Shown piece by piece: positions 35,557-42,601 of a DNA stretch of 64,000 bases. Positions within the stretch are counted from its first letter, which is position 1. The number at the start of each line of letters is the position of its first letter. Source of the DNA: Marinovum sp048263515 (GTDB lineage Bacteria > Pseudomonadota > Alphaproteobacteria > Rhodobacterales > Rhodobacteraceae); the NCBI RefSeq assembly GCF_048263515.1, contig NZ_JBLXEC010000001.1, positions 124,001-188,000 of the forward strand, written 5' to 3'. The notes below the pieces were generated by a model. It made no database searches and was not told the DNA's origin. It was given only the letters and a program-made list of their open reading frames with translations. Position numbers and translations under genes: made by a program.

Positions 35557-36707
35557 AGATCACCTCGCTCAGCGCCCGGGCGGTCGATTGCGGCTTCAAT
35601 TCGCAGAAGCTGCAGACCTCCCGCGTCGCCTCGCCCATGTCGCGCTTTCCACGCTTTGCCGAACAACGGGCAAGCTGGATGTGGCCCACCAAGAAGGTCT
35701 TCGTCCGGGTGACGGGCGAGGACGGCCTGACAGGCTGGGGCTGCACCAATGGCGGCGAGATCGTCGAGATGATCGTCAACGCCCATCTCTCCCGGCTGCT
35801 GGTCGGCGAAGAGATCGGCGAGATCCCGGCGCTGAACGAGATGATGGCAGCGGCGCTGCTGCCCAACGACCGGTCGGGCTTTGCGATGATGGCGGTGGCC
35901 GGCATCGACATCGCCCTCTGGGATCTGACAGCCAAGGCAAGGTCCCTCCCCCTTGCCGAGGTTCTCGGCGGCGCGGGGGGTGAAACGCTCCCCGTGTACA
36001 TCACCACCCCGCGCCCCGAGGCATTTGCCGGCACAAGCTGGCCCGGATTGAAGGCCGCAGCGCCCTACGGGCCAGAGGCCGGTGAGGAGGGTCTGGCAGA
36101 AAACGTCGCCCTGATGCGCCGCTTCGCTCAGGCCGCTGGCGACGGCGTGCCGATCATGATCGACGCCTTCCTCGCCTGGGACGCCGATTACACCCTGCGC
36201 TTTGCCGAGGCCTGCGCCGACCTGCCGCTGGCCTGGATCGAAGATCCGATCCACCCGCAGGACATCGACGGATTGCAGAAGATCCGCCGCGAGATGGACC
36301 CCGGCATCGACCTCGCGCTCGGCAACTTCGCCTTCTCGCGCGCCGATTGCGCCGATCTCTTGCGCTCCGGCGTGGTGGGCGTGCTGCAACCCGACGTGGC
36401 TTGGGCCGGTGGCATCACCGAGGTGCGCCGCATCCTCGCCATGGCCGAGGCAGCGCAAACCCCGGTCATCCTGCACAACACCTGCGAACAGCCCTGGGCG
36501 CTGGCGCTGGCCGCCGCCTGTCAGGGCGACGCGCTGGTCGAATGCGTCGACCGGGGCGAGACCTCGCCGCTTTACGAACTCATGGGGCCGCGCCCCGACA
36601 TCACCGACGGCCGCGTGGCCGTCCCGCTTGACCCGGAGGGCAACCGCCCGCCGCAGATCGCGCTCACGGCCTTTGACGCCGGCGCAAACCACACCAAGGG
36701 AGGCTAA
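35553..36707 (+). CDS. enolase-superfamily dehydratase, L-rhamnonate dehydratase-like
   Basis: A 384-residue mandelate racemase/muconate lactonizing-type protein. The barrel shows GLKAAAPYGPEAGEEG (K167), D204 in MIDAFLAWD, E230 in WIEDPI, QPDVAWAGGITE (D281) and H308 in VILHNT. PYGP-x-x-G and QPDVxWxGGxTE are reminiscent of L-rhamnonate dehydratase. The third metal ligand, normally Glu in a GE motif, is Asn258 (LGNFAF). D-glucarate dehydratase also uses Asn there, so activity is possible. It would dehydrate a sugar acid to a 2-keto-3-deoxy acid. It sits oddly between the permeases and the ATPase of the same transporter. Confidence 0.8.
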   Translation: MKITSLSARAVDCGFNSQKLQTSRVASPMSRFPRFAEQRASWMWPTKKVFVRVTGEDGLTGWGCTNGGEIVEMIVNAHLSRLLVGEEIGEIPALNEMMAAALLPNDRSGFAMMAVAGIDIALWDLTAKARSLPLAEVLGGAGGETLPVYITTPRPEAFAGTSWPGLKAAAPYGPEAGEEGLAENVALMRRFAQAAGDGVPIMIDAFLAWDADYTLRFAEACADLPLAWIEDPIHPQDIDGLQKIRREMDPGIDLALGNFAFSRADCADLLRSGVVGVLQPDVAWAGGITEVRRILAMAEAAQTPVILHNTCEQPWALALAAACQGDALVECVDRGETSPLYELMGPRPDITDGRVAVPLDPEGNRPPQIALTAFDAGANHTKGG

Positions 36708-36710
36708 CCG

Positions 36711-37781
36711 ATGGGATCCGTCGCACTCAGAAACATCCGCAAGTCATATGGCGCCGTCGAGGTGCTGCATGGCATCGATCTCGACATTCAGGACGGCGAA
36801 TTCACCGTGCTGGTCGGCCCCTCGGGCTGTGGCAAATCCACCCTGCTGCGTTCGATCGCCGGGCTGGAAACCATCTCGGGCGGTGACATCGCCATCGACG
36901 ACGCGGTGATCAACCAGCTGGTTCCCAAGGACCGCGACATCGCCATGGTGTTCCAGAACTACGCGCTCTACCCCCACATGACCGTGGCGAAAAACATGGG
37001 CTTCTCGCTGCGCCTCGCCAAGGAATCGCAGGCCGAGATCGATCGCAAGGTGCGCGCCGCCGCCGAGATCCTCGACCTGACCGCCCTGCTCGACCGCTAC
37101 CCGCGCCAGCTCTCTGGCGGTCAGCGCCAGCGCGTCGCCATGGGCCGGGCCATCGTGCGCGACCCCAAGGTGTTCCTGTTCGACGAGCCGCTGTCGAACC
37201 TCGACGCCAAGCTGCGGGTGCAGATGCGCTCGGAAATCAAGGAGCTGCACCAGCGGCTCAAGACCACCACGATCTACGTCACCCACGACCAGATCGAAGC
37301 CATGACCATGGCCGACAAGATCGTCGTCATGCGCGGCGGCCATGTCGAACAGATCGGCACCCCGCTGGAACTTTACGACAATCCCGCCAGCGTCTTTGTC
37401 GCCGGCTTCATCGGCTCGCCTGCAATGAACTTCGTCCCCGCCACCGCCGAGGCCGGCGCGCTGCGCCTTGCCTCCGGCGAAACCCTGGGCCCGGTGGCCG
37501 CCGATGTCTCGCACGGCCGCGAAGTCATCGCAGGCTTCCGCCCCGAGGACATCCGCCTGTCCGACACCGGCATCGGCGCGCGGGTTGCGCTGATCGAACC
37601 CACCGGGGCGGAAACCCAGCTGACGCTGCGCACCGGCGAGGCCTCGATCATCATGACCACCCGCGACCGGGTCACGCAATCGGTGGGCGACACCGTGCAC
37701 TTCAGCGTGCCGGCGGAAAAGCTGCACTGCTTCGATGCTGCCAGCGAACTCAGCCTCACCAACCGGACCCGCCCGCAATGA
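36711..37781 (+). CDS. sugar ABC transporter ATP-binding protein (MsmK/UgpC type)
   Basis: A 356-residue ATPase: Walker A GPSGCGKST (about residues 36-44), signature LSGGQRQR, Walker B VFLFDEPLSNLD, switch-region YVTHDQIEAMT, and a C-terminal TOBE domain (FRPEDIRLSD and following). It energises the permeases at 33818 and 34699. It overlaps the next enolase-superfamily gene by 4 bp. It closely resembles the ATPase at 27366, so the two may be paralogues. Confidence 0.94.
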   Translation: MGSVALRNIRKSYGAVEVLHGIDLDIQDGEFTVLVGPSGCGKSTLLRSIAGLETISGGDIAIDDAVINQLVPKDRDIAMVFQNYALYPHMTVAKNMGFSLRLAKESQAEIDRKVRAAAEILDLTALLDRYPRQLSGGQRQRVAMGRAIVRDPKVFLFDEPLSNLDAKLRVQMRSEIKELHQRLKTTTIYVTHDQIEAMTMADKIVVMRGGHVEQIGTPLELYDNPASVFVAGFIGSPAMNFVPATAEAGALRLASGETLGPVAADVSHGREVIAGFRPEDIRLSDTGIGARVALIEPTGAETQLTLRTGEASIIMTTRDRVTQSVGDTVHFSVPAEKLHCFDAASELSLTNRTRPQ

Positions 37782-38941
37782 AGATATCCGACGTCAGGGT
37801 GATCCGCTTTCGCACCCATGCCGACCGCTGGGACATCGGCCATGCCCGGCTGAAACCCGGCGCCGAGGTGCACCAGACCGTGACCTGCATCGACACCGAT
37901 GCAGGGCTCACCGGCTATTTCTTCGGCGGCGGCAAGCACGGCGATCAGGACGGCATGACCCCGGATGAACAGCGCATGATCGAAGGCCCGGTGCGCGACA
38001 TGATCCTCGGCGCCGATCCCTTCGACCGGGAACTGATCTGGAAATGGATGTGGGTGCGCAACTACCCCGAGGTGGCGCAAAGCGTCATCGACTGCGCGCT
38101 CTGGGATCTCGCGGGCCGCGCGGCGGAGCTGCCGGTCTACAAGCTGATGGGCGGCGCCCGTGACAAGGTGCCGGCCTATGCCTCGACCTATCCCAACATC
38201 GGCCAGCCGCAGGTCTATGCCGAACATGCGCTCGAATGTCAGGCGCAGGGCTACAAGGCCTACAAGATCCACCCGCACTACTTCTGGAACCCCGACACCG
38301 GCCTGCCCACCAACGGCCGCCCCTCGAACATCCGTGCCGATATCGAGACGGTCAACCTCGTGCGCGAAGCGGTCGGCCCGGACATGGTGCTGATGTACGA
38401 CGTCTGGGGCACCTACCACACGATCGAAGAGACGATCAAAGTCGGCCGCGAGCTGGAAAAGCTCGATTTCTACTGGTTCGAACACCCGATGCCGGAATAC
38501 CGGGTCGAGAGCTACCGCCGCCTCTGCCGCGAGCTTTCGATCCCGATCCTCGCGCCCGAGATCGCCGCCGGCGGCGTCTTCACCCGCGCCGAATGGATCC
38601 TGCAAGGCGCCTCGGACATGAGCCGCATGGACATCCGCCGCGGCGGCGTCACCGGCTGCCGCAAGACCGCCGTCGTCTGCGAGGCCTTCGGCCAGCGCTG
38701 CGAGATCCACATGGCCGGCTGGGGCAACCTTCAGGTCATGGGCGCGACCTCGGAAGACACCAGCGAATGGTACGAAAAGGGCCTGCTGGCCCCCGGCGTC
38801 GACTATGACGCGCCGCATCCCTACCTGCAGCGCAACTGCGACCCGATGGATGCCGAGGGCTACGTCGCCCTGCCCCAGACCCCCGGCCTCGGCTACCAGC
38901 CGATCTGGGACTACATCGACGACAACAGGTTCGCGGCATGA
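37778..38941 (+). CDS. mandelate racemase/muconate lactonizing enzyme family protein (sugar-acid dehydratase)
   Basis: A 387-residue enolase-superfamily protein of a different subgroup from the one at 35553. It has K163-x-H165 in YKIHPH, the metal ligands D208 (MYDVWG), E235 (WFEHP) and E261 (APEIAAGG), then D285 and H311 (IHMAGWGN). A K-x-H motif with a downstream His is compatible with an acid-sugar dehydratase or racemase. The exact substrate cannot be read. Two dehydratases in one operon may act on epimers or on two substrates. It overlaps both neighbours by 4 bp. Confidence 0.85.
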   Translation: MKISDVRVIRFRTHADRWDIGHARLKPGAEVHQTVTCIDTDAGLTGYFFGGGKHGDQDGMTPDEQRMIEGPVRDMILGADPFDRELIWKWMWVRNYPEVAQSVIDCALWDLAGRAAELPVYKLMGGARDKVPAYASTYPNIGQPQVYAEHALECQAQGYKAYKIHPHYFWNPDTGLPTNGRPSNIRADIETVNLVREAVGPDMVLMYDVWGTYHTIEETIKVGRELEKLDFYWFEHPMPEYRVESYRRLCRELSIPILAPEIAAGGVFTRAEWILQGASDMSRMDIRRGGVTGCRKTAVVCEAFGQRCEIHMAGWGNLQVMGATSEDTSEWYEKGLLAPGVDYDAPHPYLQRNCDPMDAEGYVALPQTPGLGYQPIWDYIDDNRFAA

Positions 38942-39279
38942 CCCTCTATCGCCGAGCCTGGACCATGCAGCTGCGCGACGGCGCCGAAGCCGCCTACGAG
39001 GCGGCGCATGCCGAGATCTGGCCCGAGCTAAAGGCGCAGATGGCCGAGAGCGGCATCCTGCGGTTCTTTCTCTACCGCTCTGGCACCACGATCTTTGCCT
39101 TCCAGGAACGCAGCCGCCCCTTTCCCGACACCTCCCACGCCGCGCCCTCGGGCCTCACCGCCCGCTGGTGGCGCGCGATGGCGCCGCTGATGTGCACCGA
39201 GGGCCCGGACCATCGCCCCATCCACACCGACCTGCGCGAGGTCTTCGCGCTGGACACCACCACGGAGACCCCGACATGA
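38938..39279 (+). CDS. L-rhamnose mutarotase family protein
   Basis: A 113-residue RhaM-type (DUF718) protein: YRRAWTMQLRDGAEAAYEAAHAEIWPEL with the characteristic Y-x-x-x-H...W, SGILRFFLYRSGTTIFAF and a C-terminal LREVFAL. RhaM interconverts alpha and beta anomers of L-rhamnose; close relatives act on L-fucose. Its presence is the clearest hint that the operon handles a 6-deoxyhexose. It overlaps both neighbours through ATGA junctions. Confidence 0.87.
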   Translation: MTLYRRAWTMQLRDGAEAAYEAAHAEIWPELKAQMAESGILRFFLYRSGTTIFAFQERSRPFPDTSHAAPSGLTARWWRAMAPLMCTEGPDHRPIHTDLREVFALDTTTETPT

Positions 39280-40184
39280 CAGGCATCACCGGCATCGTGC
39301 CAATCCTGCTGACCCCGTTCCGCGCCGACCTGACCATCGACTACGAAAGCCTCCGGCTCGAGATCGAGGCCACGCTCGCCACCGGCGTGCACGGCATCGG
39401 TATCGCCATCGGCAGCGAGATCTTCAAGCTCACCCAGCGCGAGCGCCGCGAGATGCTGCGCGCCGTGGTCGATCAGGTCGAAGGCCGCGTGCCGGTGATC
39501 ATGAACACCTCGGCCCCCGGCACCGCCCCCGCCGTCGAACTCGCCACCGAGGCCGCCGAGGCCGGCGCCTCCCGCCTGATGATCTGGCCGCCGGACTTCT
39601 TTGCGCTCGGCCCCGACGCGGTGATCGAACATCTCTCGCGCATCGCCGAAGCCGCGCCCCTGCCGATCATCCTGCAGGACGTGCCGCAGGCGCCGATCTC
39701 TCCGGCGCTGGCGCTCCGCATCGCCGAGGCCGTGCCCCAGGTCGACACCATCAAGGTCGAGACCAACCCCACCGTTGCCCAGGTCGGCGCCATGGTGGCG
39801 GCGGTCGGTGACAAGCTCACCGTTCTGGGCGGCGCCGGCGGCGGCACCCTGGTCGAGGAATACCGTCGCGGCGCCCGCGGCACCATGCCCTTTGCCAGCC
39901 AGGCGGCCGAGTTCATGCAGGTCTGGCAGGCGCTCGAAGCCGGCGACGAGACCCGCGCCGCCACCCTGATCGAGACCGAGATCCTGCCGGTCAGCCGCCT
40001 CGGGTTCCAGTCCGGCGACATGTTCTACCACGTCCACAAGGCCCTGCTCTGCCAAGCCGGCATCTTCCGCCGCGCGGCGGTACGCCCGCCCACCGCCGAG
40101 CCCGACGCCACAACCCGCTCCGAGCTGGCGCGCCTGCTGGCCCGGATCAAGATCACCGACACGAAACTGAAGGAAACCGCATGA
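39276..40184 (+). CDS. DapA-family aldolase or dehydratase
   Basis: A 302-residue TIM-barrel class I enzyme of the dihydrodipicolinate synthase/N-acetylneuraminate lyase family. The Schiff-base Lys is in DTIKVETNP (about residue 162). At the usual YNxP position it reads LQDVPQAP, so the usual Tyr is Gln. A QD-x-P form is found in 2-keto-3-deoxyarabonate dehydratase-like members, so it may dehydrate or cleave a 2-keto-3-deoxy sugar acid rather than make lysine precursors. The start is set by the ATGA overlap. Confidence 0.83.
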   Translation: MTGITGIVPILLTPFRADLTIDYESLRLEIEATLATGVHGIGIAIGSEIFKLTQRERREMLRAVVDQVEGRVPVIMNTSAPGTAPAVELATEAAEAGASRLMIWPPDFFALGPDAVIEHLSRIAEAAPLPIILQDVPQAPISPALALRIAEAVPQVDTIKVETNPTVAQVGAMVAAVGDKLTVLGGAGGGTLVEEYRRGARGTMPFASQAAEFMQVWQALEAGDETRAATLIETEILPVSRLGFQSGDMFYHVHKALLCQAGIFRRAAVRPPTAEPDATTRSELARLLARIKITDTKLKETA

Positions 40185-41023
40185 AACTTCTCCGCCTCGG
40201 CCCGCTCGGTCAGGAACGCCCCGCCCTGCTGCACAGCGACGGCAGCTACCGCGACCTGTCGGACGTGGTGCCCGATATCGCCGGTGACACGCTGACCCCC
40301 GACGGCCTCGACAAGCTGCGCGCCGTCGATCCCGCCACCCTGCCCGAGATTGCCGCCGACACCCGCATCGGCGCCTGCGTCGGCCAGACAGGCAAGTTCA
40401 TCTGCATCGGCCTCAACTACGCCGACCACGCCGAGGAAAGCGGCATGGCGGTGCCCTCCGAGCCGGTGATCTTCATGAAGGCCACCTCGGCGATCTGCGG
40501 CCCGAACGACGACGTGGTTCTGCCCCAGGGTGCCGAGAAAGGCGACTGGGAGGTCGAGCTGGGCGTCGTCATCGGCAAACCCGCCAAGAACGTCTCCGAG
40601 GCCGAGGCGCTGGAGCACGTGGCGGGCTATTGCGTCATCAACGACGTCTCGGAACGCGCCTTCCAGCTGGAGCACGGCGGCCAATGGGTCAAGGGCAAGT
40701 CCGCCGACACCTTCGGCCCCACCGGCCCCTGGCTGGTGACCCGTGACGAGGTGGCCGATCCCTCGAACCTGTCGATGTGGCTCGAGCTGAACGGCGAGCG
40801 GGTGCAGGACGGCTCGACCAAGACCATGGTCTTCGGCGTCGCACACGTGGTCTCCTACCTGTCGCGCTACATGTCGCTGCAACCCGGCGACATCATCTCG
40901 ACCGGCACCCCCCCTGGCGTGGGTCTCGGCATGACGCCGCCGAAGTTCCTCAAGGCCGGCGACGAGATGCGCCTGTCGATCCAGGGCCTGGGCGAACAGC
41001 ACCAGGTGGTGACCCAGGGCTGA
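40181..41023 (+). CDS. fumarylacetoacetate hydrolase family protein
   Basis: A 280-residue FAH-fold enzyme: FICIGLNYADHAEESGMAVP (about residues 71-90), metal ligands in DWEVELGVVIG (E-x-E) and VINDVSERAFQ (Asp), then GKSADTFGPTGPWLVT, and STGTPPGVGLG near the C-terminus. In non-phosphorylating rhamnose/fucose pathways such a protein (LRA6-like) cleaves 2,4-diketo-3-deoxy acids to pyruvate and lactate. As the last gene of this operon it fits that step. Fumarylpyruvate-type hydrolysis is an alternative. Confidence 0.85.
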   Translation: MKLLRLGPLGQERPALLHSDGSYRDLSDVVPDIAGDTLTPDGLDKLRAVDPATLPEIAADTRIGACVGQTGKFICIGLNYADHAEESGMAVPSEPVIFMKATSAICGPNDDVVLPQGAEKGDWEVELGVVIGKPAKNVSEAEALEHVAGYCVINDVSERAFQLEHGGQWVKGKSADTFGPTGPWLVTRDEVADPSNLSMWLELNGERVQDGSTKTMVFGVAHVVSYLSRYMSLQPGDIISTGTPPGVGLGMTPPKFLKAGDEMRLSIQGLGEQHQVVTQG

Positions 41024-41050
41024 TCCTCCCGGCGTCCACCATCCATGGAA

Positions 41051-41073
41051 AAGGTGGGCCAACGGCCCCCCTT
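41051..41073. terminator. terminator between convergent genes
   Basis: AAGG-T-GGGCC, loop AAC, GGCCC-C-CCTT: a nine-pair stem with one mismatch between the FAH gene and the convergent WYL regulator gene. Confidence 0.4.
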
Positions 41074-41149
41074 TGCAATTCGAGACCCTGCGAGGAACGC
41101 GCGGCGTTGAATACGAGCTTATACTCGGATTTCACTGCCGCCCCCGCAG

Positions 41150-41854
41150 CTAGCCCTTCACATCCCCTCCGGCACCGGAAAACCGTGCCGCATACTCCCG
41201 CAACAGACCTACCCGCCTTGGCCGGAAGCTGCCACCGCTGAGGCAGGCGGTCTCGATGCCCGAGGCATGAAACACCCGCCAGTCCTGCCGCAGGCAGCAC
41301 CAGACCAGCACCATCAGCGCGCGGTCCGAATAGCTGATGCCAAGCGGCCAGACCTCGCGCTCGGTCACCCGGCCCTTGAGGTCACGGTACCGCACATTCA
41401 GCGCCAGTTCCTCCCAGCAGGCCTGCCGCAGCAGCGCCATGTCGACGGTCGGCGGCTCCCGGTCGGCCGGCGTCCGGAAACTGCGCAGCACGGTGTGCAT
41501 CGCCTGCCGCGCCTGCCGGTCGGCCAGCGTCGCGATGATCCGCGCCAGCGCCGAGCGGCCGGCGGCTTCGAGCGCCGCATCGCCGGTCCGCGACAGGTCC
41601 CCCACCGCCAGCACGAGCGCCTCGATCTCCAGTTGCGAAAAGCTCTGCGGCGGTAGCGCCGGGTCTTCGGTCAGCCGATAGCCCACCCCGGCCTCGCCAT
41701 CGATCAGCGCCCCGCCGGCGCGCAGGGTGGCAATGTCGCGGTAAAGTTGCCGCCGCGACACGCCGGTCTCGTCGGCCAGCCGCTCGGCGGTGACCGGCGC
41801 CGGCAGGCGGCGCAGCGCGTCCATCAGGCGCATCAGGCGATCGGTTCGGGCCAT
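41150..41854 (-). CDS. HTH/WYL-domain transcriptional regulator (YafY/DeoR-like)
   Basis: A 234-residue protein: N-terminal HTH (LMRLMDALRRLPAPVTAERLADETGVSRRQLYRDIATLRAGG; positions about 7-48) and a C-terminal WYL-type domain (WEELALNVRYRD, LGISYSDRALMVLVWCCLRQDWRVF). WYL domains bind small ligands or nucleotides. The start at 41854 is preferred over an upstream in-frame ATG, which would lie across the palindrome at 41855-41873. No clear ribosome site precedes it. It is divergent from the GST gene, a very common pairing in proteobacteria. Confidence 0.85.
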   Translation of the reverse strand: MARTDRLMRLMDALRRLPAPVTAERLADETGVSRRQLYRDIATLRAGGALIDGEAGVGYRLTEDPALPPQSFSQLEIEALVLAVGDLSRTGDAALEAAGRSALARIIATLADRQARQAMHTVLRSFRTPADREPPTVDMALLRQACWEELALNVRYRDLKGRVTEREVWPLGISYSDRALMVLVWCCLRQDWRVFHASGIETACLSGGSFRPRRVGLLREYAARFSGAGGDVKG

Positions 41855-41873
41855 GCTGACACATTCTGTCAGC
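41855..41873. promoter_or_regulatory. perfect palindrome operator for the WYL regulator and GST
   Basis: GCTGACA-CATTC-TGTCAGC, 7-bp perfect arms, directly touching the regulator start codon and 44 bp before the GST start. The position and the TGACA-N5-TGTCA core fit an autorepressing YafY-type site. Confidence 0.65.
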
Positions 41874-41916
41874 AGACCCGCGCTAAGAAAAGGCCTCACA
41901 CACCAAGGATGGACCC

Positions 41917-42525
41917 ATGCTCACACTTTATCATGCCCCCCGCTCCCGCTCGACCTCGATCCTCGTCCTGCTCGAGGAAATGGGCGTCTCCGACCGGGTC
42001 GAGGTGATCGACGTCACCGTCGCCCGTCAGGATGGCAGCGGCGCGCCGGATGCCCGCAATCCGCATCCCGAAAAGAAGGTGCCCTATCTGGTCAACGGCC
42101 CCGACCACCTGCGCGAGCGCGGTGCCATCATCGCCTATCTGACCGACATGTTCCCCGAGGCCGGGCTCGGCCGCCCGGTCGGCCATCCGCAGCGCGGCGC
42201 CTACCTCAGCTGGCTGTTCTACTACCAGGGCGTGATGGAGCCGGTGCTGGTGCTCGACTGGGCCAAGATCGCGCACCCCGCGCTGCAGACGACCTTCCGC
42301 GATCTCGGCGCCATGACCGACCGCCTCTCCGACGCGCTCAAGGACCAGCCCTACCTTCTGGGAGACGACTATTCCGCCGCCGACCTGCTGCTGTCGAGCC
42401 CGTTCCAGTGGCTGCCCGACGCCGCGCCCAAAGATCCGGCGATCGCGGCCTGGATCCAGCGCTGCGCCGATCGACCGGCGTTGAAGAAAGTCGTGGAGCG
42501 GGAAACCGAGGGAATGCTCGCATAA
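41917..42525 (+). CDS. glutathione S-transferase family protein
   Basis: A 202-residue GST. The thioredoxin-like N-domain starts LTLYHAPRSRSTSILVLLEEMG (catalytic Ser/Cys-type region), then VPYLV and RERGAIIAYLTDMFPEAGLG, the glutathione-binding loop. The all-helical C-domain includes PYLLGDDYSAADLLLSSPFQW, the N-capping box. Likely a detoxification or isomerisation role, controlled by the divergent WYL regulator. AGGATGGA lies upstream of the ATG. The gene ends at a strong bidirectional hairpin. Confidence 0.9.
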   Translation: MLTLYHAPRSRSTSILVLLEEMGVSDRVEVIDVTVARQDGSGAPDARNPHPEKKVPYLVNGPDHLRERGAIIAYLTDMFPEAGLGRPVGHPQRGAYLSWLFYYQGVMEPVLVLDWAKIAHPALQTTFRDLGAMTDRLSDALKDQPYLLGDDYSAADLLLSSPFQWLPDAAPKDPAIAAWIQRCADRPALKKVVERETEGMLA

Positions 42526-42548
42526 CCCCTTCGACCCGCACAGGCCAT

Positions 42549-42571
42549 GGATAGCCCCCTCGGGGCTATCC
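42549..42571. terminator. bidirectional terminator
   Basis: GGATAGCCCC, loop CTC, GGGGCTATCC: a perfect 10-bp stem between the converging GST and DUF2264 genes. Confidence 0.68.
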
Positions 42572-42601
42572 GACCCCTCGTTCAGATTGGCCCGAAAACC
42601 C

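Noticed and set aside
39276..40184. Dihydrodipicolinate synthase for lysine synthesis
   Set aside because: The YNxP tyrosine is replaced and the gene is embedded in a sugar-acid catabolic operon.
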